24,759 nt of DNA from a virus. The position numbers and the translations under genes are program-made. The notes beneath the pieces are model-generated. The model was not told the DNA's origin. It ran no database searches and saw only the letters and a program-made list of their open reading frames with translations. Numbering within the stretch: position 1 is the stretch's first letter; the number at the start of each line of letters is the position of its first letter. The stretch is from the IMG/VR virus record IMGVR_UViG_3300044675_001726, positions 1 to 24,759 of that record, one strand, 5' to 3'. Positions 18,516-24,759 of the stretch are shown here, piece after piece.

Positions 18516-20312
18516 TTATAGTGTTTTTAGTCTGTCCAAATAGTCTTTTATCTCTTCTATTTGGCTAGGTTTATATTGTATCACATTGCGACTTTCCAGG
18601 TCAAATTGCTCTTCTGGAGTCTTTGGTCTGTCTCTAAAGGTGTGAACCTCTACTTCAGTGTCCATATTTTTTGGAGTATGTGATATTGCTCCAAAAATTG
18701 CACCACATACGGCATCAGCCAAGTCTTTTGACTTTTTGCGTGGGTGGTCAACTCTATCATTTTTCATAATCTTTAACTGTGTTAGTTCATCAAACAATAA
18801 ATCAATTGCTGGCATAGCAAGTCTTTCCTCATACACAAGCATTGCCATATCTTCATAGTGCTTTTTAGCAACAGAAACAGTATCAGTATTCATTCCAACC
18901 TGCTTTAGTTCATTTTGAATATCAAATGACTGCCAACGATCAAAGGAAACCATACCAATATCAAAACCAAGTCTTCTGAGGTTTTGGATCCACTGCTTAA
19001 CTTCAGATAGATTTACAGGACCTTCGATCTTTGGTTCCCACCATGCTACTGCATCTACTACTACAATTGGTGCTACTTGTTCGTAATTATTAATTACCTG
19101 GATGCTTACCCATTTTTCTACATGTGCAATAGCAACTGCACACTTATCGTGCTTCTGGGCAAGGTCAGCGTGTACATAATACTTCTTGGTTGGATCTGGT
19201 TTAAATGATTCGTCAAACCTTCTAAAGTTATCTACAGGGTTTCTAAGTGTCATACAGGCTCTGACCTTTTCGTGCTGCTTAAAGAATGCATCAGAAGCAA
19301 ATGTTGGTACGCATGTAAAGCGCATCATTGCATCTCCAAGGTCAGTCATAAAAGCAATCTTAAAGTCATCAATCTGTCTTGTTGGATTTACTTCCCATGT
19401 GGGTCTTTTTAATGCAAATACTCCTGGATATTTGTATGAAATAATATGATCTTCATCCCACGAAATTTCAAACTTATTGTTTGGGTCTGTATCTGGTAGC
19501 AATGGATTAATAATAAACTCGTGGGTTCTTTCAACTACTTCTTTTTCTGCCACAACCGCATCATACTTTTCTGAGATGTAGTCTCCTGGGTATCTTGGGA
19601 ATGAAAGTAAAACAACTTTTCCAAGGTCTGGGAAACGAGAGTCTACTGATCCACGGAAAGCCTTATAGATATTCTCAGCAGTCTTTCCTTGTTCATTACC
19701 AGTTCCAACTTCAGATGCAAATCCAGAGATCTCATCAAGCACTGCAAGAAGAAGGTTTAATCCCTCATGTGATTCTCTTTCTGAGTGGCCAGAGTAGACT
19801 GTTATAGACTTGTCAAACTCAACTGAGTCTGCTTTTGCATAATACTTTCCAGCAAACCACGGTGATCTTTCAATCTTTGATTTAAAACCTTTAAAGAAAA
19901 CATTCTTAGCCTGCTGTGCGTTGATAGCCACATTAATTAGGTCAATGGCATCTCCAGATGGCTTACCAAAATACTTGGCTGGGTCTTTTAAGCATAAAAG
20001 TTTATATACGATATATGCACATGCTACTGTAGATACGAAGTCTTTTCCAGATCCCTTGCCAAGTTGCAGGATGATTTCGTTCTTAGTATATTTTTCAAAG
20101 TATCTTGTGCCTTCTTCTTCTCCCATAAGGTCTACAAGATCTTCTTTACGATATATCTGACTCATTGCTTCTACAATGTCATATTGAATATCAGATAGCC
20201 CAGGCTGACCTAGGTATGCTTCTCCTTCAACAAATGTCTTTGCATCGACTGGATTTTCTTGAAAACTGTTATCCTTAAGAACTTCAAAAAAATCATTGAA
20301 TGTCGTGGACAA
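18516..20312 (-). CDS. terL: Terminase large subunit
   Basis: The protein has 598 residues. N-terminal packaging ATPase: Walker A-like GKGSGKD (85-91) and Walker B LLLAVLDE (187-194), with a likely coupling motif at LLSFPR (235-240). C-terminal RNase H-fold nuclease: D382 (VHADLAQKHDK), D458 (MVSFDRW) and D533 (KSKDLADAV). It cuts concatemeric DNA and pumps it into the prohead at the portal. The start is TTG at 20312: an in-frame stop lies just upstream and GAGGTGA sits at the right distance. It overlaps the small-subunit candidate by 20 bp. Confidence 0.95.
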   Translation of the reverse strand: MSTTFNDFFEVLKDNSFQENPVDAKTFVEGEAYLGQPGLSDIQYDIVEAMSQIYRKEDLVDLMGEEEGTRYFEKYTKNEIILQLGKGSGKDFVSTVACAYIVYKLLCLKDPAKYFGKPSGDAIDLINVAINAQQAKNVFFKGFKSKIERSPWFAGKYYAKADSVEFDKSITVYSGHSERESHEGLNLLLAVLDEISGFASEVGTGNEQGKTAENIYKAFRGSVDSRFPDLGKVVLLSFPRYPGDYISEKYDAVVAEKEVVERTHEFIINPLLPDTDPNNKFEISWDEDHIISYKYPGVFALKRPTWEVNPTRQIDDFKIAFMTDLGDAMMRFTCVPTFASDAFFKQHEKVRACMTLRNPVDNFRRFDESFKPDPTKKYYVHADLAQKHDKCAVAIAHVEKWVSIQVINNYEQVAPIVVVDAVAWWEPKIEGPVNLSEVKQWIQNLRRLGFDIGMVSFDRWQSFDIQNELKQVGMNTDTVSVAKKHYEDMAMLVYEERLAMPAIDLLFDELTQLKIMKNDRVDHPRKKSKDLADAVCGAIFGAISHTPKNMDTEVEVHTFRDRPKTPEEQFDLESRNVIQYKPSQIEEIKDYLDRLKTL

Positions 20313-20829
20313 CTGTAATCACCTCATTGTCTTTTGCAAATGAAGAAAGTCTACGCATAATCTCATCACGAACCTGGGGATATTCAGATGCAATGTCTTT
20401 TAAGATAAGAACAAGTATGTCTTGACGCTTTTCAATTTCCATCATCTCTTCAGCAAGTTCTTTATTTTCAAGAAGACCAGCCTTTTGAAGCATATCAATA
20501 CGCTTTGATTCAATGTCCATAACAAGTTTGATGGCAGCAGTCTTTGCACTAAGGTTATTAGTCATAGATGCTTCATCAATAACTTCGTATGTGCGAGATA
20601 CCAACTTGCTGTAGTGTGTATCTGCTGCTGCAAGTGCTTCTTTAGCACGAGCACGGATAGCATCATTAGCAGATGCCATAACTTTCCACTCATTGATAAG
20701 GGTTACAACTCTTTGCCTTGGGATGGAAAGTTGTTTTGAAATTACTGTGGGGTCATTACCCTTTAGGTATTCTTCTACAACTTGATTTACTTGGTCTAAA
20801 TGTTTAACCAGATCATCTTCAGTTGACAT
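20293..20829 (-). CDS. terS: Terminase small subunit candidate
   Basis: The protein has 178 residues. Residues 10-50 look like a helix-turn-helix (YLKGNDPTVISKQLSIPRQRVVTLINEW). A long helical, charged middle (60-150) suited to oligomerisation follows, with a short C-terminal tail. DNA-binding HTH plus coiled coil next to and overlapping terL is the normal small-terminase layout, where the protein forms a ring that recognises the packaging site. Sequence families of TerS are very diverse, so the call rests on context and shape. Confidence 0.72.
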   Translation of the reverse strand: MSTEDDLVKHLDQVNQVVEEYLKGNDPTVISKQLSIPRQRVVTLINEWKVMASANDAIRARAKEALAAADTHYSKLVSRTYEVIDEASMTNNLSAKTAAIKLVMDIESKRIDMLQKAGLLENKELAEEMMEIEKRQDILVLILKDIASEYPQVRDEIMRRLSSFAKDNEVITVVHDIQ

Positions 20830-21061
20830 GCTTGCCTTCTAATCTGTTTATCTCATCTTTAATATAGAAAATTGCCTTCTCTAAATCCTGTATAGTCTTT
20901 GCTTCATCCTTAAGTCCTGCTCTCCAAAGATACTTGAATGCATTTCCAATATTAAAGTTACGATGACGAGTTATCTGAATACACTCAATGCCAGATGGAT
21001 CTGATGTGTAGTGTAATGGATTGTTTACTTGGTCAACGGTTATGTTTAGATTATCACTCAT
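20819..21061 (-). CDS. DUF3310 protein
   Basis: The protein has 80 residues from the ATG at 21061, with GAGGAGGAA upstream; the longer ORF start has no ribosome site. The family pattern is clear: VNNPLHYTSDPSGIECIQITRHRNFNIGNAFKYLWRAG, where NPxHY, the IECI helix and the N-A-x-KYxxRxG motif are the diagnostic parts. It then has DLEKAIFYIKDEI. DUF3310 is common in phages, often as a tail of nucleotide-metabolism proteins. It resembles MazG-like helical proteins and its role is unsettled. It overlaps the terS start by 11 bp. Confidence 0.85.
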   Translation of the reverse strand: MSDNLNITVDQVNNPLHYTSDPSGIECIQITRHRNFNIGNAFKYLWRAGLKDEAKTIQDLEKAIFYIKDEINRLEGKHVN

Positions 21062-21188
21062 AAGATTCCTCCTCGTCAGACTCCCAATCAAATGTTTCTG
21101 GAATACCCTTTAGCACAGCAAACGCAAAAGCAAAACCAACGCTACCTGCAACAGCAAGTGCTACCAATGCTTTTTCAACTTTATTCAT
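21054..21188 (-). CDS. 44-aa single-helix membrane protein
   Basis: The gene encodes 44 residues and fills most of the space between the HTH gene and DUF3310, with an ATGA overlap upstream and an 8-bp overlap downstream. One hydrophobic helix (about 7-26, ALVALAVAGSVGFAFAFAVL) is followed by an acidic tail (DWESDEEESYE) whose codons (GAG GAG GAA) double as the ribosome site for DUF3310. Function unknown. The overlaps make it likely to be real. Confidence 0.6.
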   Translation of the reverse strand: MNKVEKALVALAVAGSVGFAFAFAVLKGIPETFDWESDEEESYE

Positions 21189-21340
21189 CGTTTTGATTTC
21201 CTTAATCCAAACTTAGCAAGGTAAACATAGATCGTCTCTAGTGAGCATCCACATTCCTTTGCAATATCTTCTGGTGTTTTTTTATCCATAAGGTATCTCT
21301 TACGCATAAAGGTTTCACTTGTATATAGTTTAGCAGCCAT
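21185..21340 (-). CDS. 51-aa helix-turn-helix protein
   Basis: The gene encodes 51 residues and is almost entirely one HTH unit. KKTPEDIAKECGCSLETIYVYLAKFGL (20-46) shows the first helix, the C-G-C-S turn and a recognition helix; the tail is RKSKR. This is the size of the HTH part of resolvases or sigma-4-like domains standing alone. It may bind DNA as a regulator or as a packaging/recombination accessory. It lies 4 bp after the RuvC-like gene, with ATGA coupling to the next. Confidence 0.68.
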   Translation of the reverse strand: MAAKLYTSETFMRKRYLMDKKTPEDIAKECGCSLETIYVYLAKFGLRKSKR

Positions 21341-21344
21341 GATA

Positions 21345-21935
21345 CTAGTTGTCAACTCCAATTGCTTTTCCCCAATTCTTTAGTGCCCAGTGACCGATAC
21401 CACAAGCGTCTGCGACATCGTTATCTGTAATTGTCCTATCATAAATTGTATTAATAAACTTTATAGTTCTTTCTTTTCTAAGCATACGCTCATGCGCCTT
21501 ATAGTAGGACTCAGACTTTCCAGGTATTTGTGAACGAATAAACAACTGTTCATCCTTAGATATTTTTTTATTACCTATAAAATTTTGCCAAGTAATAGGA
21601 GAAACTTTTCCTATAACCTTTGTCCCAGTCTGTCCTGCTGATCCAAGTATTGCTCCCTGAACCAAAGCAAGATCTGCTGCAGTTTTTGGGCTATTCATAA
21701 AAACAGTATGCTCAATTACAATTGCTTCAAACCCACCGTAAATATCAAAGAATGCTTTTACTTTTTTACCAGCATCCATAACCTTTTCGTATACATTATT
21801 TCCTTCAAAATATATTTTTCCTACAGACTCAAGATCATCGCCAGAGAATAATGCAAAGGCAAGACTGTTTGTACTAGCGTCAATGGCGCAAATCTTGTGC
21901 GGTTTTATCTCTAGGCCCCATCTATTTTTTACCAT
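21345..21935 (-). CDS. RuvC-like Holliday junction resolvase
   Basis: The protein has 196 residues. The RNase H-fold acidic residues are in place: D19 (ICAIDASTNS), E75 (AIVIEHTVF) and D173/D176 (DNDVADACGIGHWAL). The N-x-x-K-T-A-x-x-L segment after E75 also matches the family. Such enzymes cut four-way junctions made during recombination or replication and can trim branches before packaging. It lies just upstream of the terminase module, consistent with branch removal before DNA entry. It overlaps the zinc-finger gene by 14 bp. Confidence 0.85.
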   Translation of the reverse strand: MVKNRWGLEIKPHKICAIDASTNSLAFALFSGDDLESVGKIYFEGNNVYEKVMDAGKKVKAFFDIYGGFEAIVIEHTVFMNSPKTAADLALVQGAILGSAGQTGTKVIGKVSPITWQNFIGNKKISKDEQLFIRSQIPGKSESYYKAHERMLRKERTIKFINTIYDRTITDNDVADACGIGHWALKNWGKAIGVDN

Positions 21936-22206
21936 TACCCCTACCCTTTATCTCTTTAATTGCTTTACTAACTGCGTCTGGATTTACTGCACAAGAAGAA
22001 CATATTGGATCGTCGTTGTATATAGAAAGAGGTAAAGAGCAAGACTTGCAAAGCCTTGTCTTTCCTTTTCTTTTTTGCCTTTTTGATTGCAGATATCTTG
22101 CTGCAATCTTTTCTTTTGTTGCAATATCTCTACAGTTTTGCGAGCAATATATTTGATATGATACTGCAGGCATAAAACTATTATCGCAACATTTACAATT
22201 GTTCAC
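21922..22206 (-). CDS. Double zinc-ribbon protein
   Basis: The protein has 94 residues with two cysteine clusters. The first is C4-x2-C7 and C21-x3-C25 in 'CKCC ... QIYCSQNCRD', a pattern seen in recombination and CxxC...YCSxxC zinc fingers. The second is C53-x2-C56 and C69-x2-C72 ('CKSCSLPL ... ICSSCAV'). A basic linker (about 30-50) joins them and the tail is basic too. It probably binds DNA or RNA. The start is GTG with GGAG upstream, overlapping the Cas4-like gene end. It sits between two nucleases, so it may assist them. Confidence 0.7.
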   Translation of the reverse strand: MNNCKCCDNSFMPAVSYQIYCSQNCRDIATKEKIAARYLQSKRQKRKGKTRLCKSCSLPLSIYNDDPICSSCAVNPDAVSKAIKEIKGRGNGKK

Positions 22207-23008
22207 CGAGAATCTCCAAGGGCGCTATTTTTATTACGCCTGGACCTGCAGACTCACATGCTTTTTTAATTGGGCATGACTTGCATATCTTGGAATTTGA
22301 TCTATAGTTTTTGTTTGGCAGGGTTCTGTCTTCCCATGTCTTTCTAACTAGTCTCATCCAATCAAATGCCTGGTCTACCCACCGACGGTAATGATCGTTT
22401 ACATCTACAGGTATCAAAAGAAGTTCATGATTATTTTTATTTTCATAAATCATGACACCTGTTGGTTTCTTTAAGATCTTCATATAAATAAGTAATTGCA
22501 TCAAGTGACCAGTCTTGGCCTTGCCTGATGCCTTTCTATATTCGAACCCTTCGTTCATCATTGTTTTAATTTCACCAATAAGTTCTTGGCCTTGCCAATC
22601 AAACATAACATCTCCATAACCAAAGATAGGTGGATCGTCATGTCTAATCTTAAATTCTGTTGTAGCCTCATTATCGTCATCACGATAAACCTTAACTATA
22701 CCAGCGTTCATCATTGCATTCTGAATTCTTGCATGCGACAAAGTTCCAGCAGTCATATTTGCTGCGCTGTAGGCATCTGCATTATCCTCAAACATTTGAC
22801 CATCAAAAGCAAGGTACCAGTATCTGGCACATTCTCCGTGCCCATAGGCAATAGTAGATGGAGCAAAAGTTTTCTTGGTTGTATGCTTATCTACACGAGT
22901 AATCGTGTATCCTTCTTTAATCTTTGCCTCAAGTCCTGCTATATCCATTGAGTGGATTGGCTTTTCTTCTGGCTTTATCATTACTGTATGCAACAAATTC
23001 TTCGTCAT
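22193..23008 (-). CDS. Cas4/RecB-like Fe-S exonuclease
   Basis: The protein has 271 residues. PD-(D/E)XK core: H92 (LSHARIQ), D133 (GYGDVMFD), E146 and K148 (LIGEIKTM) and Q171 (LMQLLIYM). Four cysteines placed as in Cas4 and AddB-type nucleases, C60 (HGECARYW) and C242/C245/C251 (ICKSCPIKKAC), should hold a [4Fe-4S] cluster. Such enzymes resect DNA ends to give single strands. With RecA encoded nearby it forms a plausible recombination pair. It is not evidence of a CRISPR system: no array or other cas gene is present. A TGCTATACT box lies 18-30 nt upstream. Confidence 0.88.
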   Translation of the reverse strand: MTKNLLHTVMIKPEEKPIHSMDIAGLEAKIKEGYTITRVDKHTTKKTFAPSTIAYGHGECARYWYLAFDGQMFEDNADAYSAANMTAGTLSHARIQNAMMNAGIVKVYRDDDNEATTEFKIRHDDPPIFGYGDVMFDWQGQELIGEIKTMMNEGFEYRKASGKAKTGHLMQLLIYMKILKKPTGVMIYENKNNHELLLIPVDVNDHYRRWVDQAFDWMRLVRKTWEDRTLPNKNYRSNSKICKSCPIKKACESAGPGVIKIAPLEILGEQL

Positions 23009-23032
23009 CGTTTCTCGTTTCTATTAGTTATA

Positions 23033-23041
23033 AGTATAGCA
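23033..23041 (-). promoter_or_regulatory. Extended -10 promoter candidate for the Cas4-like gene
   Basis: Minus strand TGCTATACT, an extended -10, with the ATG at 23008, giving a leader of about 18 nt. No clear -35. It fills the 35-bp gap after the 101-aa gene. Confidence 0.5.
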
Positions 23042-23043
23042 GA

Positions 23044-23349
23044 CTATCTTGTTATGTATTTTAGTGCAGATACCAAACTATTTAAAGACTCTGCTGCCGT
23101 ATAATAAAGATTCTTCTTTCCTCGATCTGACTTGTCAACATTTGCCATCCAGGTTGCCTTAAAAGCCATCTTTGCTGCGATTGCTTGAAGCCTTACGATT
23201 TCAATATGTGCCACATTCAAGGGAATGTCTGGCTTAATAATAATCTTGGCAATAAAAGTAAGCGCTGTAGTAAGTTCTTCATCTTGCATATAGTCCGCAA
23301 TTTCTGCAAGACCATTTACCATATTAATTGTCGTGTTTTCGTTTTGCAT
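23044..23349 (-). CDS. Hypothetical helical protein
   Basis: The protein has 101 residues and reads as four or five helices with no membrane segment. Notable are a Met/Ala-rich central helix (VRLQAIAAKMAFKATWM) and a C-terminal block DRGKKNLYYTAAESLNSLVSALKYI. An ending of this kind (KKN-x-YY-x-AAE-x-L ... ALKYI) is familiar from hypothetical proteins beside Cas4-like nucleases in actinobacteriophages, but I cannot name a family. It probably works in the same DNA-processing step. Confidence 0.65.
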   Translation of the reverse strand: MQNENTTINMVNGLAEIADYMQDEELTTALTFIAKIIIKPDIPLNVAHIEIVRLQAIAAKMAFKATWMANVDKSDRGKKNLYYTAAESLNSLVSALKYITR

Positions 23350-23380
23350 TTTTATCCGATCTAGTAGTTGCTTTAGTTAT

Positions 23381-24076
23381 TTATTTTGATTCTATTAGAG
23401 ATTCTTCTTTTTTGTTAAAATCTTCTTTATATTTTGCAAATACTGGATCTTGATTCCATTTTTGAAGTCTTTTCTTTCTTTCTTCTGGTGCCCTAGCAGG
23501 AAGGTTTAACTCATGAAAATCTTTAAATGTTGAAAAATGCATAGTCAAAACTTCTGTGTTATCTCCTTCTTTAAATAATACTGGCTCTCTCCAATGGGCT
23601 TGTCCTGCACCCCAGAAAATAAGAAGATCTCCATATTGAAGATTAAAACTTTCATTCTCAATTACTATTGGCCAATCAATATTAGCGCCAAGTTGGTAGT
23701 CCATTGTAAGTTTAGTAAAGTAATTATCTGAATCATAGTGAACTGGCAACTTTGGATTTGCATCGGAATTGTGTTCTTTGTTATAACTTAAATAACTATT
23801 GTGGTACATAAAGACTTCTTCTCCAACCATATCTGAAGCAAACTTTTCAAGTTTTCTGCGTATATGTTCTGGGTACATTACTTCAATTTGCATTCTTGCC
23901 ATGTCAGGAAGAACTAGAGGAGCATAAAATGCATCCAAATCCTTAGCCTTTTTTTGGTAGTTAATTATTGCAAGGAGAACTTCTACCTCTTCTTCAGTAA
24001 AGAAATCTCGTACGATATGTGGAACTATCTTATTTTTTGGCTCATATCCTGTATTCATAATACTATTATACACCAT
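23381..24076 (-). CDS. 2OG-oxygenase-like protein without the usual 2OG arginine
   Basis: The protein has 231 residues. The core shows H113 and D115 (LPVHYDSDNY), LQYGDLLIFWG (146-156) and H161 (AHWREP). These match the iron ligands of a 2OG-Fe(II) jelly roll. The Arg expected about ten residues after the distal His is absent (EGDNTEVLTMHF), so 2-oxoglutarate binding may differ or the enzyme may be inactive. The last 45 residues are charged and helical. The start is uncertain: ATG at 24076 has AGAGG close by, while ATG at 24058 lies 6 nt after a TATAAT (24070-24065), as in a leaderless gene. Confidence 0.75.
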   Translation of the reverse strand: MVYNSIMNTGYEPKNKIVPHIVRDFFTEEEVEVLLAIINYQKKAKDLDAFYAPLVLPDMARMQIEVMYPEHIRRKLEKFASDMVGEEVFMYHNSYLSYNKEHNSDANPKLPVHYDSDNYFTKLTMDYQLGANIDWPIVIENESFNLQYGDLLIFWGAGQAHWREPVLFKEGDNTEVLTMHFSTFKDFHELNLPARAPEERKKRLQKWNQDPVFAKYKEDFNKKEESLIESK

Positions 24077-24377
24077 CCTCTAAAAGTTGTTCTAAAATAC
24101 TCATCTCAATTATAGCAAGTCTGACCTTAGAATTAGCCTCTCCCATCACAACAACGATTGCTGGATCTTTGCCATTTTTCATAGCATCAGTTGTAGCCTT
24201 AGCCCAGACTTCTTTATTTAGCGTAAATGATTTGCCTACCTCTTTAAAATCTACAACAAAATTTTTCCAGGAAGCATCACCTTTTTGGGTATTACGACCA
24301 GAGTTCTTGTGCTGTTTGGCACCTATTCTTTTGGACTCACTCTTCTCCGTCAAAGTCGCTCTTCTTTCTTTTACCAA
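24066..24377 (-). CDS. Possible PD-(D/E)XK Holliday-junction-resolvase-like nuclease
   Basis: The protein has 103 residues and a TTG start. After a basic N-terminus comes SGRNTQKGDASWKNFVVDFKEVGKSFTL, where KGD (32-34) and D43-x-K45 sit as in small PD-(D/E)XK enzymes. NKEVWAKATTDAMKNGKDPAIVVVM then matches the typical 'w..i..eA...gk.Pvvvv' helix and strand. This layout is shared with Hjc-type resolvases and related phage endonucleases. The acidic ligand set is modest and unproven. It is encoded between the zinc ribbon and the oxygenase-like gene and overlaps both. Confidence 0.55.
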   Translation of the reverse strand: MVKERRATLTEKSESKRIGAKQHKNSGRNTQKGDASWKNFVVDFKEVGKSFTLNKEVWAKATTDAMKNGKDPAIVVVMGEANSKVRLAIIEMSILEQLLEDGV

Positions 24378-24513
24378 GGCTAACCTTGCTTAGATGTTTA
24401 TCCTTACACATCCAAGTCATTTCTTTTGTTTCGGCATAAAGCCTGAGAGTCTTTACCTCTGCTTTACATGTATGGCACAAAAAGGTACCCTGATAAACCG
24501 TGAAACTAGGCAT
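24337..24513 (-). CDS. 58-aa zinc ribbon protein
   Basis: The protein has 58 residues from the ATG at 24513, which overlaps the recA stop (ATGCCTAG); a TTG 33 bases earlier lies inside recA. Likely ligands are C13-x2-C16 (FLCHTCKAEV) and C35 with H39 (MCKDKHLS), giving a small ribbon, then a basic/acidic tail (GKRKKSDFDGEE). Coupling to recA suggests a recombination or replication accessory. No named family is recognised. Confidence 0.6.
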   Translation of the reverse strand: MPSFTVYQGTFLCHTCKAEVKTLRLYAETKEMTWMCKDKHLSKVSLGKRKKSDFDGEE

Positions 24514-24759
24514 TGAGTTTTGACTTAATTGATTCTTGCAAGTCAAGATCCTCTCTTACACGATTAACGAATGCTTCCTTGCCCTGAACCTTTGTACCAT
24601 CAGGAAGTATATACCAAGCACCTGTGCGCTCTACAATACCATTTAGTTCTGCGGTAGTAACCAAATCACCAATGGTATCAAGACCAATATCGTCACCTCT
24701 AAAATAAAAATCATACTCACCAGACTGGAACCCTGGAGAGGTTTTGGAGAACTGGAGTT
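24506..24759 (-). CDS. recA: RecA recombinase, C-terminal part (gene runs off the window)
   Basis: 83 codons plus a TAG are visible. FSKTSPGFQSGEYDFYFRGDDIGLDTIGDLV precedes GIVERTGAWYILPDG and VQGKEAFVNRVREDLDLQESI, ending KSKLNA. The G-I-V-x-R-x-G-A-W-Y and Q-G-K-E-x-x-x-x-x-L/V-R-E pieces match the C-terminal domain of bacterial RecA (usually IxKSGAWYxY and QGRENAxxFL). It should promote strand exchange during phage recombination-dependent replication. The ATPase core lies to the right of this window. The identification rests on the C-terminal domain only. Confidence 0.75.
   Translation of the reverse strand, partial: LQFSKTSPGFQSGEYDFYFRGDDIGLDTIGDLVTTAELNGIVERTGAWYILPDGTKVQGKEAFVNRVREDLDLQESIKSKLNA

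Overview
The window is a 24.8 kb piece of a tailed double-stranded DNA phage (or prophage) genome. It is AT-rich and tightly packed. Apart from a possible partial ORF at the left edge, every gene reads leftward (minus strand), often with ATGA or TAATG stop/start overlaps. The phage assignment rests on a large terminase ATPase/nuclease, a small-terminase candidate, a CHAP endolysin, holin-like membrane proteins, DUF3310 and a RecA-type recombinase. The likely host is a low-GC actinobacterium, plausibly a freshwater planktonic one. This is inferred from a WhiB-like Fe-S regulator, DUF7455 and FmdB-type zinc ribbons, and at least one promoter placed for a leaderless mRNA.

Layout in transcription order (right to left). 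(1) 24759-20819: DNA processing. The 3' end of recA, a zinc ribbon, a possible PD-(D/E)XK resolvase, a 2OG-oxygenase-like protein, a Cas4-like Fe-S nuclease, a two-zinc-finger protein, a RuvC-like resolvase, a mini HTH protein, a one-helix membrane protein and DUF3310. (2) 20829-18516: terminase. (3) 18495-13838: surface and lysis. A secreted Ig-like/coiled-coil protein, a PAPS-type sulfotransferase, a large secreted PA14 protein with a Pro/Glu/Thr tract, and two small membrane proteins (one a holin candidate). No portal, protease or capsid gene follows the terminase, so the head and tail genes must lie outside the window. (4) 13760-12094: a proteasome-beta/HslV-like peptidase, a leaderless 67-aa gene and a secreted subtilase. 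(5) tRNA-Asn(GUU). (6) 11936-6983: a modification cassette of two unknown or weakly known proteins, two 2OG-Fe(II) oxygenases, a glycosyltransferase and a NodU/CmcH-type carbamoyltransferase. (7) 6945-402: endolysin followed by a run of small genes, including two DUF2061 proteins, an APS-kinase/nucleotidyltransferase fusion, a staphylococcal-type nuclease, WhiB, two tandem 2OG oxygenases and a XapX membrane protein. (8) A basic-tailed membrane protein and, possibly, a convergent plus-strand gene end at the left edge.

Two themes run through the window. One is small-molecule decoration: five 2OG-oxygenase-like proteins, a carbamoyltransferase, a glycosyltransferase, a sulfotransferase and an APS kinase that could supply its PAPS. 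The other is compact regulation: near-consensus sigma70-type promoters (several with an extended -10, TGnTATAAT), a leaderless start, and two inverted repeats that can bury ribosome-binding sites.

Six genes under 60 codons (XapX, a zinc knuckle, 31 aa, 35 aa, 44 aa and 51 aa) were found by reading gaps and overlaps. No stretch longer than 300 bases lacks a gene. All function calls come from reading motifs; no database search was run.
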